Assembly (NCBI RefSeq): GCF_002933855.1 | Contig: NZ_BFAQ01000028.1 | Location: forward strand, 62,001 to 126,000 | Source of the DNA: Vibrio penaeicida | GTDB lineage: Bacteria > Pseudomonadota > Gammaproteobacteria > Enterobacterales > Vibrionaceae | Length of the DNA: 64,000 nt | Reading direction: 5' to 3' | Part shown: positions 47,415-56,044 of the stretch, piece by piece | Numbering within the stretch: position 1 is the first letter of the stretch | Layout: each line of letters opens with the position of its first letter | Notes under the pieces: generated by a model | The model's input: the letters and a program-made list of their open reading frames with translations, nothing else | What the model was told of the DNA's origin: nothing | Database searches by the model: none | Made by a program: the position numbers and the translations under genes

Positions 47415-48104
47415 CTAACGCCACTCATGCAATGCTGGCAACTCAATTTTCTGACCAGCAAACTCCACTACAACCGTTCTAGGGGTGATGCTATTGATCA
47501 TCACTTTATCGTCCACCCAATCTCCCTCTTTTAGCTCCTTGCCATTCACTTTAACCCAGCGTCGATCTTTATTTGACGCATACATATGAGTTTGTAGGTT
47601 AAGTGCAGGAAGCTTCCCCTGGAATCGGCGTTCATTGCCCACTAAGGGCGTGGCTTCAACGGGTTCATCATCATAGCGGCGAGAATTCGGATTAGCTGTA
47701 TCGTGAATTGCAGATTGAACGGCTTGCGCCAACTCTGGAGATAAAGAGGAAAGATCTAAGTTATCCAGCGTTTCTTTCTTTTGCTCTATAGGCTTTTGAG
47801 ACTTTTGGTCCGTTTGAGATTTTTCCTGCGTTTGGGAGCTCAGTACCCTCGTAGTTTCCGTTGCCGTGTCATACAGCACTTCAGTGGGTAGACCATCCAC
47901 CGTTGGCATATCTTTAAGTGGCTTAGCATCAGGGTAATCCATTACTCTAGCAAGTTGCGTTTTTACTGTTTCAACTTGGATGATAGGAGTACTATCTGGT
48001 TGATAGTTAAGATAATGCCATGAAGAAACCAAAGCGGCGGGAATGACAAATACCATTGTTTTCAAAATACTGGAACCTACTGAGGGTGTATTTAATTCGC
48101 TCAT
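47415..48104 (-). CDS. gspB: Type II secretion assembly protein GspB/ExeB
   Basis: This 229-residue inner-membrane protein starts at MSELNTPSVGSS; a TTG four codons earlier is less likely. A membrane segment at about 14-31 is followed by a proline- and Gln/Lys-rich linker. A C-terminal GspB domain (about 150-229) has LPALNLQTHMYASNKDRRWV and VNGKELKEGDWVDDKVMINSITP. In Aeromonas ExeA and ExeB help place the secretin across peptidoglycan. It follows gspA by 63 bases; the main gsp operon is not in this window. Confidence 0.92.
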   Translation of the reverse strand: MSELNTPSVGSSILKTMVFVIPAALVSSWHYLNYQPDSTPIIQVETVKTQLARVMDYPDAKPLKDMPTVDGLPTEVLYDTATETTRVLSSQTQEKSQTDQKSQKPIEQKKETLDNLDLSSLSPELAQAVQSAIHDTANPNSRRYDDEPVEATPLVGNERRFQGKLPALNLQTHMYASNKDRRWVKVNGKELKEGDWVDDKVMINSITPRTVVVEFAGQKIELPALHEWR

Positions 48105-48167
48105 TGAATACCCCAAAATAACGTGAAGTGGCAGAACGCCCTCAATTCTTTTATTTGAATAAACGCA

Positions 48168-49775
48168 TTAAGCATCCGATGGTACCTCTGTCATTTTAGT
48201 CAGTGAAGGCGCAGAATCGTTCACTATTAGATCCAGATACTGTAAGGTCTTCGCTCCCACGATTCCATCAACAAATAACCCCTGCCAACGCTGAAAAGCT
48301 TCCACTTTATCTTTCAATGCTTCATCAAAAATATTGCTGCTCTGTGACGCTTCACCAAGCGCTTTAGCAAGCATCGACTCTAACTTAACAACGGACTCAC
48401 CTTGCTGACCAAGCTTAAGAGTCTCCGCTATTGGATCATGCCAAATAGCGCGGTATTCACCGGCCCAATGTTGCTCTAGCCACCCAACAGGCACTTCTAC
48501 TCGACCATCACCAACCAATATTTGGGCAGTTTCATCAGACACTGCGTACAGCAGCGCATAATGACGTTTATCGCCAACATTCAGTGCAAAAACAACAGGA
48601 CGACCTTGTTGTAACACCTCATCTAGCCCACCAGATTCAATGGTGCAATAGTAGGATGAACGTGACCTTTCGCAATCTGTGTCACGAACCGAGGCTTTCA
48701 GTCCCCATAACTCAAACAGTTTTAATGTTGCTTTTGTTTCACCTTCACTGCGCTTTAAATATGGCGATAAAGTATCAGCAACGGGGATTTGGATCGTCTT
48801 GGTCGTCACTTGAATTTCCGGAGTTTGAGCAGGAATCAACTTCTGTAGAGCAAGAGGCGTGGCGAAATAGGTAAATGTTGCGAGTGCTGCACTCCCTGTT
48901 AATAGCAAGATGTTTTGCCAAACAGAAGACGAAGTTGACGATGGTAACGGAGTGCCTTGAGCGGGAGCTTGAAACGCCATGACATCCTGACAAGCTTGTT
49001 CCGCTCGCGCTTTATTAACTACCTTGACACCACTTTGGCTTGCGTATTGTAGGCTTTTATCGCAGATCAGATTAATAAGACGAGGGATGCCCTGGGTATA
49101 TTTTGCGATAACTTTAATTGCAGCGGGTTCAAAAGTGTTTTGAGAACCATTTGCTAACCCAAGTCGAAACTCAATGTACTCGCTCACCTCCGCAGGGTTA
49201 AGGGGCAACAAGTGATAGCGACCGGTAATGCGCTGCGCAAGCTGCCTTAATTCTGTTGTCTGCAACTTTGCTTGTAGTTCAGGCTGCCCAATCAACAATA
49301 CTTTTAAGAGCTTTTGGCTATCGGTTTCCAAATTAGTGAGAAGCCGTAATTGCTCAAGCACATCTGGCAGCAGATGCTGTGCTTCATCAATGATTAAAAG
49401 CGTTTGAAACCCACCAGCATAATTACCAAGTAAGAAGCGCTGAATGGATTGCGTCAATACCTTAAGGCTTGCTGATTCTGGGTATTTAATACCAAATTCA
49501 TCGCAAATCGCTTCCAACAAGTCTTGGTTTGAATAAGTTGGATTTAAAATTAGCGCGGCTTTGGTTTCTTCTCCAAGCGCGGAAAGCATGGCTTTCGAAA
49601 CGGTTGTTTTGCCTGTTCCAACTTCACCAGTAAGCATTGCAAACCCGCCACCTTCACCTAAACCAGATTGAAGATGGTTCATTGCTTCTCTGTGACGCGC
49701 ACTCAAATACAAATACCGAGAACTCGGTACTATGGAGAACGGCATTTCCGTGAAACCGAAAAAATCCTTATACAT
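48168..49775 (-). CDS. gspA: AAA+ ATPase GspA/ExeA with peptidoglycan-binding domain
   Basis: This 535-residue protein has, in order, an AAA+ domain with Walker A GEVGTGKTT at 50-58 and Walker B TLLIIDEAQHLLPD, a membrane segment at about 287-306, a periplasmic peptidase-C39-like module and a C-terminal peptidoglycan-binding domain (about 455-520, ending FQRWQGLFVDGIVGAKTLQY). The C39-like part has GRPVVFALN and RHYALLYAVS. ExeAB couples ATP hydrolysis to secretin insertion through the wall. It is divergent from cca across 84 bases. Confidence 0.94.
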   Translation of the reverse strand: MYKDFFGFTEMPFSIVPSSRYLYLSARHREAMNHLQSGLGEGGGFAMLTGEVGTGKTTVSKAMLSALGEETKAALILNPTYSNQDLLEAICDEFGIKYPESASLKVLTQSIQRFLLGNYAGGFQTLLIIDEAQHLLPDVLEQLRLLTNLETDSQKLLKVLLIGQPELQAKLQTTELRQLAQRITGRYHLLPLNPAEVSEYIEFRLGLANGSQNTFEPAAIKVIAKYTQGIPRLINLICDKSLQYASQSGVKVVNKARAEQACQDVMAFQAPAQGTPLPSSTSSSVWQNILLLTGSAALATFTYFATPLALQKLIPAQTPEIQVTTKTIQIPVADTLSPYLKRSEGETKATLKLFELWGLKASVRDTDCERSRSSYYCTIESGGLDEVLQQGRPVVFALNVGDKRHYALLYAVSDETAQILVGDGRVEVPVGWLEQHWAGEYRAIWHDPIAETLKLGQQGESVVKLESMLAKALGEASQSSNIFDEALKDKVEAFQRWQGLFVDGIVGAKTLQYLDLIVNDSAPSLTKMTEVPSDA

Positions 49776-49859
49776 GCTTATCTCTCTTCGCTAAGATTCT
49801 GGCAAATTACCATTGTGACGAGGTTTGTAAAGCCTCGAGGCATAATTAGGAGGTCAAAC

Positions 49860-51071
49860 TTGGACGTATATTTAGTCGGTGGCGCTGTGCGAGACCAATT
49901 ACTGGGTATTCCGGTACACGACAAGGATTGGGTCGTGGTTGGTAGCTCACCAGAAAAGATGCTCGCCAATAGGTACCAAGCTGTCGGAAAAGACTTTCCT
50001 GTGTTCTTACACCCAGAAAGTCATGAGGAATATGCATTGGCGCGTACCGAACGAAAGTCAGGGCATGGTTACACTGGCTTTGAATGTCACTTTGCGCCTG
50101 ATGTGACCATTGAAGACGACCTCCTCCGAAGAGATTTAACCATCAACGCCATGGCTCAACACGAGGACGGACATATTGTCGATCCTTACGGCGGACAACA
50201 TGACCTCAATAACAAAATCTTGCGCCACGTTTCTGATGCATTTGTCGAAGACCCTCTTCGCGTTCTTCGCGTGGCCCGGTTCGCAGCCAAGTTGGCTTCA
50301 TTAGGTTTTACTGTCGCGGATGAAACCATCGAATTGATGTCCAAGATAGCGCAATCCGGCGAGCTTGAACACTTGACGCCTGAACGGGTTTGGCAGGAAT
50401 GGCATAAGTCTCTCAATACAGACAGACCTAACGTATTTCTAGAAGTACTCAGACAATGTGGCGCTCTAGAAGCCGTCCTTCCAGAACTGGATGCTTTATT
50501 TGGTGTTCCACAGCCAGAGCAATGGCACCCAGAAATCGATACTGGTATTCATACACTGATGGTCGCTAAGCAAGCAGCCAATTTGAGCCAAGACCCCGTG
50601 ATACGATTTGCAGCGCAAGTTCACGACTTAGGAAAAGGGGTTACGCCAAAAGAAGAATGGCCGAGCCACAAAATGCATTGCCATACAGGGCTCAACATCA
50701 TAAAGACATTATGTGAACGTATTAAAGTTCCAAACGAGTTCAGAGATACCGCCTTGGTCGTATGCGAACATCACACAAATGTGCACCGTGCGGAAGAACT
50801 CAAAGCAAAAACAAAACTTAAAATACTGAATAAATTGGATGTGTGGCGTAAACCTGAACGCTTGGCACAACTCTTAACCTGCTGTGAAGCCGATCATCGC
50901 GGTCGGCTAGGTTTAGAAAGCAAACCCTACCCTCAATCGGCACTCTTCAATCAAGCTTATCAGGCTGCTTTGCAAGCGGATGTACAAAAGGTCATTCAGG
51001 ATGGCTTTCAAGGAAAAGAAATACGTGAAGAGTTAGACAAGCGACGATTGCGCTTTATTCAAGAATTGTAA
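49860..51071 (+). CDS. cca: CCA-adding tRNA nucleotidyltransferase, multifunctional
   Basis: This 403-residue enzyme builds and repairs the tRNA CCA end. The start is a TTG at 49860, with AGGAGG six bases upstream, giving (M)DVYLVGGAVRDQLLG, the usual N-terminus; the longer frame would run back into gspA on the other strand. Class II nucleotidyltransferase motifs are GGAVRDQLLG, HDKDWVVVG (DxD), RRDLTINAMA and LRVLRVARFA. A C-terminal HD domain (QVHDLGKGVTP, KMHCHTGLNII) carries phosphohydrolase activity in E. coli. A stem (49819-49837) lies just before the ribosome site. Confidence 0.96.
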   Translation: MDVYLVGGAVRDQLLGIPVHDKDWVVVGSSPEKMLANRYQAVGKDFPVFLHPESHEEYALARTERKSGHGYTGFECHFAPDVTIEDDLLRRDLTINAMAQHEDGHIVDPYGGQHDLNNKILRHVSDAFVEDPLRVLRVARFAAKLASLGFTVADETIELMSKIAQSGELEHLTPERVWQEWHKSLNTDRPNVFLEVLRQCGALEAVLPELDALFGVPQPEQWHPEIDTGIHTLMVAKQAANLSQDPVIRFAAQVHDLGKGVTPKEEWPSHKMHCHTGLNIIKTLCERIKVPNEFRDTALVVCEHHTNVHRAEELKAKTKLKILNKLDVWRKPERLAQLLTCCEADHRGRLGLESKPYPQSALFNQAYQAALQADVQKVIQDGFQGKEIREELDKRRLRFIQEL

Positions 51072-51103
51072 AACCAAAAGACCGTACACAAACGTCATTA
51101 CAC

Positions 51104-51135
51104 AAACGCCACTATAGCAATAGTGGCGTTTCTTC
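51104..51135. terminator. Terminator between cca and hpt
   Basis: AACGCCACTAT/ATAGTGGCGTT, a perfect 11-bp stem with an AGCA loop, then TCTTC. It lies between convergent genes. Confidence 0.75.
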
Positions 51136-51158
51136 AGTTCGCTTTACAGACCGAGCGT

Positions 51159-51692
51159 TTACTCTTGAGGAACCACTTTCCCAATGTAAGGTAAGTTACG
51201 GTATTTCTGAGCGTAATCGATACCAACACCAACAACAAACTCATCGGGAATTTCAAAACCAATGAATTTTGCATCGACTGCAATTTCTCGACGAGAGGGT
51301 TTGTCTAAAAGAGTACAAATCTCGATAGATGCAGGCTCGCGAATTTCTAAAATTTCGCACACTTTACTCAACGTGTTGCCCGTATCGATGATGTCTTCCA
51401 CCAACAAAACATCTTTGTTTTTGATGTCATCATCCAGATCTTTCAAAATACGCACATCGCGTGAGCTTTCCATCGCATTGCCATAGCTAGAGGCGGTCAT
51501 GAAATCGACAGTATGATGTTTACCAATGACACGTGTCAGATCAGCCATAAAAACAAACGAACCACGAAGCAGCCCCACCAGCACCAACTCTTTGTCTGAA
51601 TCTTTGTAGCGCTCGGTGATTTTCTTACCCAATTCGATAACTCGATCCTGAACGTCTTGCTCAGAAATCATTACTTCAACTGTATGTTTCAT
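51159..51692 (-). CDS. hpt: Hypoxanthine phosphoribosyltransferase
   Basis: This 177-residue purine salvage enzyme joins hypoxanthine (or guanine) to PRPP. The PRPP loop is VLLVEDIIDTGNTLSKV near 95-111; GLLRGSFVFMADL, DFMTASSYGNAM and FVVGVGIDYAQKYRNLPYIG match E. coli Hpt closely. It stands alone, divergent from the quorum-sensing regulator gene. Confidence 0.97.
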   Translation of the reverse strand: MKHTVEVMISEQDVQDRVIELGKKITERYKDSDKELVLVGLLRGSFVFMADLTRVIGKHHTVDFMTASSYGNAMESSRDVRILKDLDDDIKNKDVLLVEDIIDTGNTLSKVCEILEIREPASIEICTLLDKPSRREIAVDAKFIGFEIPDEFVVGVGIDYAQKYRNLPYIGKVVPQE

Positions 51693-51737
51693 ACTGCTCT
51701 CAATTAGTTAGTGGCTGATTTTGCAGGTAAAGTCACA

Positions 51738-51747
51738 TTATCAATAA
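51738..51747. promoter_or_regulatory. Candidate LuxR/SmcR-family half-site
   Basis: TTATCAATAA matches exactly the right half of the LuxR/SmcR consensus palindrome; the left half is degenerate. It lies 120 bases before the regulator's likely -35 and 46 bases from hpt. Autorepression at such sites is known for LuxR in V. harveyi; its use here is inferred. Confidence 0.35.
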
Positions 51748-51857
51748 TTTGAATTTTCGTTAATGTGCACCCAATAACACATTTTACCACTGCAAACGAC
51801 TCAGGGTAAATTTTTAACTTGGTCATGAAATTGAGCACTTTTTAACATTTCTTGATT

Positions 51858-51885
51858 GACACTTTTATATGCACCATTACACTCA
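51858..51885 (+). promoter_or_regulatory. Promoter of the luxR/hapR-family gene
   Basis: TTGACA (51858-51863) and TACACT (51880-51885), 16 bases apart, give a leader of about 55 bases with AAGGA nine bases before the ATG. In relatives this leader is the target of Qrr small RNAs; no qrr gene is in the window. Confidence 0.5.
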
Positions 51886-51946
51886 TATGGCAAATCTAAT
51901 TATAAAATAATCATTAATCTTCATATGTTGGCAAGGAAAATCAATT

Positions 51947-52558
51947 ATGGATACTGTAAAAAAACGTCCAAGAACAAGGCTATCTCCACAGAAACGTAAA
52001 GAGCAACTGCATGATATTGCGATAGAAGTATTCGCAAAACGCGGTATCGGTCGCGGTGGTCACGCTGATATTGCTGAGATCGCTCAGGTATCAGTTGCTA
52101 CTGTTTTCAACTACTTCCAAACCCGCGAAGATTTGGTTGATGAAGTACTGAGCCAAGTTGAAAAACAATACGCTCTGTTCATCAATGAAAGTATTCTTCC
52201 AGAAGCAACTGCCGAAGAAAACTTAACGAGCTTAACCAAGAACATCATCAAGTTTGCACTGGATGGCACGCACTGGATGAAAGTTTGGTTCGAGTGGAGC
52301 ACGTCTACTCGTGAAGAAGTATGGCCTTTGTTCCTATCCAGTAACGAAGAGTCTCAGAAACGTGTTGAAGACATGTTCCTGACAGCAATGCAACGTGGCG
52401 AAGTATGCGACGAGCACAAAGCAGAAGATTTAGCTAAGCTATTGCACGGCATTTGCTACTCTCTATACGTTCAAGCGAACCGCAACCCAGATCCAGAGTA
52501 CTTAGAAGGGCTTGTAGCTAGCTTTCTGGGTATGCTTTGTATTTACAAGCAAGATTAA
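51947..52558 (+). CDS. Quorum-sensing master regulator, LuxR/HapR/SmcR/OpaR family (TetR type)
   Basis: This 203-residue dimeric regulator has the N-terminal TetR helix-turn-helix (about 15-62) nearly invariant among vibrios: KRPRTRLSPQKRK, AKRGIGRGGHADIAEIAQVS and VATVFNYF. The C-terminal dimerisation and ligand-pocket domain carries WMKVWFEWSTSTREEVWPLF and FHGI-equivalent LHGICYSLYVQANR, ending LGMLCIYKQD. At residue 58 it has Gln, where I recall Pro (FPTRED) in LuxR and HapR. In relatives it controls luminescence, biofilm, proteases and type III secretion at high cell density. Species-level name (LuxR, OpaR, SmcR, VtpR and so on) cannot be chosen, so no symbol is given. Confidence 0.95.
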   Translation: MDTVKKRPRTRLSPQKRKEQLHDIAIEVFAKRGIGRGGHADIAEIAQVSVATVFNYFQTREDLVDEVLSQVEKQYALFINESILPEATAEENLTSLTKNIIKFALDGTHWMKVWFEWSTSTREEVWPLFLSSNEESQKRVEDMFLTAMQRGEVCDEHKAEDLAKLLHGICYSLYVQANRNPDPEYLEGLVASFLGMLCIYKQD

Positions 52559-52590
52559 AACGCGCTTTTGTAAAACAGTAAAATAGTTAA

Positions 52591-52616
52591 CGGAGGGGTT
52601 TTCCCCTCCGTTTTTT
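52591..52616 (+). terminator. Terminator of the luxR/hapR-family gene
   Basis: CGGAGGGG/CCCCTCCG stem, TTTT loop, six T, 33 bases after the stop. Confidence 0.93.
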
Positions 52617-52660
52617 GTTTTGGTCTGTTGTCTACCCGAAAACGCCATGAGAGCCTAAAC

Positions 52661-52690
52661 AAAAAAACCGCTGACTGGCAGCGGTTTTTA
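52661..52690 (-). terminator. Terminator of the pdhR-aceEF-lpdA operon
   Basis: On the - strand AACCGCTG/CAGCGGTT with a 5-base loop, then seven T, 39 bases after the lpdA stop. Confidence 0.9.
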
Positions 52691-52696
52691 TCATTC

Positions 52697-52717
52697 AGCT
52701 TTTAGCTTTTAGCTTTT
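52697..52717. repeat. Short tandem repeat, three AGCTTTT units
   Basis: Three perfect head-to-tail copies of a 7-base unit lie between the lpdA stop and its terminator. Copy number could vary between strains. Confidence 0.8.
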
Positions 52718-52724
52718 AGAAAAA

Positions 52725-54155
52725 TTACTTTTTCTTCTTCACAGCTTTTTTGTTTGGAAGGTCAGTAATAGAGCCTTCAAATACTTCAGCAGCCAAACCT
52801 ACAGATTCGTGTAGAGTTGGGTGAGCGTGGATGGTTAGAGCGATGTCTTCTGCATCACAGCCCATCTCGATAGCCAAACCAATTTCACCTAGTAGCTCAC
52901 CACCGTTAGTACCAACGATAGCGCCACCGATTACGCGGTGCGTTTCTTTATCGAAAATAAGCTTAGTCATACCATCAGCACAGTCAGACGCGATTGCACG
53001 TCCAGACGCAGCCCATGGGAATGTCGCTGTTTCGTAGTTGATGCCTTCGGCTTTTGCTTCTTTCTCTGTCTTACCAACCCACGCCACTTCTGGCTCGGTG
53101 TAAGCAATTGAAGGAATAACTTTAGGATCGAAGTAGTGTTTCTTACCAGAAATCACTTCTGCAGCAACATGGCCTTCATGCACACCTTTGTGTGCCAGCA
53201 TTGGCTGACCAACAACATCACCAATCGCAAAGATATGAGGAATGTTTGTGCGCATTTGCTTATCCACATTGATAAAGCCGCGCTCATCAATTTCGATGCC
53301 GGCTTTTTCACCATCGATAAGAAGACCGTTTGGTACACGACCAATAGCAACAAGAACAGCATCATAGCGCTCAGCTTCTGCTGGTGCTTTTTTGCCTTCC
53401 ATTGATACGTAGATACCATCTTCTTTAGCTTCAACAGCCGTCACTTTGGTTTCCAGCATCAAGTTGAACTTATCTTTAACTCGCTTGGTGTAAACCTTAA
53501 CGATGTCTTTATCAGCTGCTGGGATCACTTGGTCAAACATCTCAACAACGTCAACCTGAGAACCTAGAGACTGGTATACCGTGCCCATTTCAAGACCGAT
53601 AATACCACCGCCCATAATAAGCAGTTTGCCCGGAACTTCTTTAAGCTCTAGTGCATCAGTAGAATCCCAAATACGTGGGTCTTCATGTGGGATAAACGGA
53701 AGTTTAATTGGGCGAGAACCTGCCGCAATGATAGCGTTGTCGAAGTTAACTGTTGTTGCTTCGCCTTCACCTTCTACAAGAATAGAATTAGGACCAGTAA
53801 ATTTACCGTAACCGTTAACCACTGTTACGTTACGCATCTTAGCCATACCGCCAAGACCGCCCGTCAATTGGTTAACCACTTTTTCTTTCCAGATTCGGAT
53901 TTTGTTGATGTCCGTTTGCGGCTCACCAAATACCACACCGTGATCAGCCATTGCTTTCGCTTCTTCGATCACTTTAGATACGTGTAGCAGTGCTTTAGAT
54001 GGGATACAACCCACGTTTAGACACACTCCACCTAGGGTGGTGTAACGCTCGATAAGTACCGTTTCTAGACCTAGATCCGCACAACGGAACGCAGCAGAAT
54101 AACCAGCAGGACCAGAACCAAGTACAACAACTTGGGCTTTAATTTCTTTGCTCAT
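52725..54155 (-). CDS. lpdA: Dihydrolipoyl dehydrogenase (E3)
   Basis: This 476-residue flavoprotein reoxidises lipoamide in the pyruvate, 2-oxoglutarate and glycine cleavage complexes. FAD loop GSGPAGYSAAF at 13-23, redox pair C45-LNVG-C50 in GGVCLNVGCIPSK, NAD loop GGGIIGLEMG, and catalytic His-Glu in HAHPTLHES near 447. It ends in a Lys-rich tail. A 247-base gap after aceF holds a hairpin without a T run, so transcription probably continues into lpdA, with an additional promoter possible. Confidence 0.98.
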   Translation of the reverse strand: MSKEIKAQVVVLGSGPAGYSAAFRCADLGLETVLIERYTTLGGVCLNVGCIPSKALLHVSKVIEEAKAMADHGVVFGEPQTDINKIRIWKEKVVNQLTGGLGGMAKMRNVTVVNGYGKFTGPNSILVEGEGEATTVNFDNAIIAAGSRPIKLPFIPHEDPRIWDSTDALELKEVPGKLLIMGGGIIGLEMGTVYQSLGSQVDVVEMFDQVIPAADKDIVKVYTKRVKDKFNLMLETKVTAVEAKEDGIYVSMEGKKAPAEAERYDAVLVAIGRVPNGLLIDGEKAGIEIDERGFINVDKQMRTNIPHIFAIGDVVGQPMLAHKGVHEGHVAAEVISGKKHYFDPKVIPSIAYTEPEVAWVGKTEKEAKAEGINYETATFPWAASGRAIASDCADGMTKLIFDKETHRVIGGAIVGTNGGELLGEIGLAIEMGCDAEDIALTIHAHPTLHESVGLAAEVFEGSITDLPNKKAVKKKK

Positions 54156-54363
54156 TTTGACCTCTTTTAGTCATTATCCCTAACAGGCTGAGTGGGGGTT
54201 CAATGAATTCTTTTTTAGAACGTTTTATTTTCAGACCGAAACAGTTTACAGAGTTGTTAAAGGTGTGAAAAGTAAATCCATTTAGCCTGTGAGCCAGACA
54301 ACAGTTCGATTGAGATTCGCTTGTTATCAACAAGGCTAAATCAAACTGTCAGCTTGTAATGTA

Positions 54364-54384
54364 AGGGCGGCTTATAGCCGCCCT
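54364..54384 (-). terminator. Stem-loop between aceF and lpdA, probably an attenuator or processing site
   Basis: On the - strand AGGGCGGCT/AGCCGCCCT, a perfect 9-bp GC-rich stem with a 3-base loop, lies 19 bases after the aceF stop. It is followed by TTACATTAC rather than a T run, so strong termination is not expected. A second inverted repeat, CTTGTT-ATC-AACAAG, is at 54320-54334. Confidence 0.5.
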
Positions 54385-54402
54385 GATTTTACGTATCTTG
54401 AC

Positions 54403-56013
54403 TTATAGCACCAAGCGACGAATATCGCTCAGACAACCATTCAAGTAAGTGATGAAGCGCGCACCTTCTGCACCATCAATCACACGGTGGTCGTATGAAA
54501 GAGACAATGGCAGCTGTAGACGCGGTGTGAAATCTTTACCATTCCATACCGGCTTCATTTCGGACTTGGATACACCTAAGATTCCAACTTCTGGCGCATT
54601 TACGATAGGAGTAAACGCTGTTCCGCCGATACCGCCTAGGCTAGAAATAGTGAAACATCCGCCTTGCATATCACCAGCAGTCAGTTTACCTGCACGTGCT
54701 TTCTTAGATACAGCCATTAGCTCTTCAGATAGCTCGTAAATGCCTTTCTTGTTCACATCTTTGAATACAGGAACAACAAGACCGTTTGGCGTATCAACTG
54801 CGATACCGACGTTCACGTATTTCTTAAGAATGATACTTTCACCATCTTCTGAAAGAGAAGAGTTGAATGCAGGGAACGCTTCTAGCGCTTTCGCTACTGC
54901 TTTCATGATGAACACAAGTGGCGTGATCTTCATGCCTGAATCTTTCTTAGCTTCGATTGCATTCTGCTCTTTACGGAATGCTTCTAGCTCAGTGATGTCT
55001 GCGTTGTCCCACTGTGTAACGTGAGGGATCATTACCCAGTTACGGTGTAGATTTGCACCAGAAATCTTCTTAATCTTAGAAAGTTTCTGAACTTCGGTTT
55101 CACCAAACTTGCTGAAATCAACTTTTGGCCAAGGAAGCAGACCTAACGCAGAACCGTCGCCACTGCCTGAAGCAGCAGAACCAGACTCTAGACGCTTAAG
55201 GGCATCTTTAACGTAAGACTGAACATCTTCTTTCAAGATGCGGCTCTTACGACCAGAACCTTTGACCTTAGATAGGTTTACGCCAAATTCACGAGCAAGA
55301 CGACGAACAACTGGAGAAGCATGAGCGTACTCGTTGTTCTCTTGGAAATCACCCGTAGAGGCAGCTGAGGCCGCTGAGGCCGCTTTTGGTGCTTCCGTTT
55401 TTGCTGGTGCCGCCGCAGGTACAGCAGGGGCTGCTTGAGCTGGGGCTGCTGCAGGTGCTGGCGCAGCACCTTCTACAACAAACGTCATGATTAGAGAGCC
55501 AGTCGACACTTTGTCGCCCGCGTTAATCTTGATCTCTTTTACTGTACCAGCGAATGGTGCAGGAACTTCCATTGACGCTTTGTCGCCTTCAACAGTGATA
55601 AGAGATTGCTCTTCTTCTACTGCATCACCAACTGCAACCATGATTTCAGTAACTTCAACTTCGTCGCCACCGATATCTGGAACATTAATTTCTTTCTCTG
55701 CAGACGCAACAGGTGCTGCCGGCGCTGCTTCAGCGACAGGAGCCGCTTCTGCTGCTGACGCAGGTGCAGCTTCAGCCGCACCTTCTGCTTCAAAGATCAT
55801 GATCAAAGTGCCAGTCGTTACTGAATCACCTTCAGTCACTTTAATCTCTTTCACTACACCCGCTTGAGATGCAGGAACTTCCATAGAGGCTTTGTCACCT
55901 TCTACAGTAATGAGGGATTGTTCTTCTTCGACCTTGTCGCCAACGCTTACAAGAATCTCAGTAACTTCAACCTCATCTGCACCAATGTCAGGTACATTAA
56001 TTTCGATTGCCAT
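54403..56013 (-). CDS. aceF: Pyruvate dehydrogenase E2, dihydrolipoyl acetyltransferase, with two lipoyl domains
   Basis: This 536-residue protein has two lipoyl domains at about 2-75 and 107-180, each with the lipoylation site EGDKASMEVPA (Lys41 and Lys145). They are joined by Ala/Pro-rich flexible linkers. A peripheral-subunit-binding domain (about 232-268, SPVVRRLAREFGVNLSKV) and the catalytic core, with SYDHRVIDGAEGARF near the end, complete it. E. coli AceF has three lipoyl domains in 630 residues, so one is missing here; otherwise it is complete. It lies 31 bases after aceE. Confidence 0.98.
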   Translation of the reverse strand: MAIEINVPDIGADEVEVTEILVSVGDKVEEEQSLITVEGDKASMEVPASQAGVVKEIKVTEGDSVTTGTLIMIFEAEGAAEAAPASAAEAAPVAEAAPAAPVASAEKEINVPDIGGDEVEVTEIMVAVGDAVEEEQSLITVEGDKASMEVPAPFAGTVKEIKINAGDKVSTGSLIMTFVVEGAAPAPAAAPAQAAPAVPAAAPAKTEAPKAASAASAASTGDFQENNEYAHASPVVRRLAREFGVNLSKVKGSGRKSRILKEDVQSYVKDALKRLESGSAASGSGDGSALGLLPWPKVDFSKFGETEVQKLSKIKKISGANLHRNWVMIPHVTQWDNADITELEAFRKEQNAIEAKKDSGMKITPLVFIMKAVAKALEAFPAFNSSLSEDGESIILKKYVNVGIAVDTPNGLVVPVFKDVNKKGIYELSEELMAVSKKARAGKLTAGDMQGGCFTISSLGGIGGTAFTPIVNAPEVGILGVSKSEMKPVWNGKDFTPRLQLPLSLSYDHRVIDGAEGARFITYLNGCLSDIRRLVL

Positions 56014-56044
56014 TGCTTATCTACCTTCTAAATTAAGCGTTGTC

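Noticed and set aside
49668..49859. N-terminal extension of cca by 64 codons
   Set aside because: It runs antisense through the start of gspA; AGGAGG and the conserved DVYLVGGAVRDQ start point to the TTG at 49860.
51886..51946. Exact Qrr small-RNA pairing site in the regulator leader
   Set aside because: Expected from relatives, but I cannot lay out the pairing reliably without a qrr sequence from this genome.
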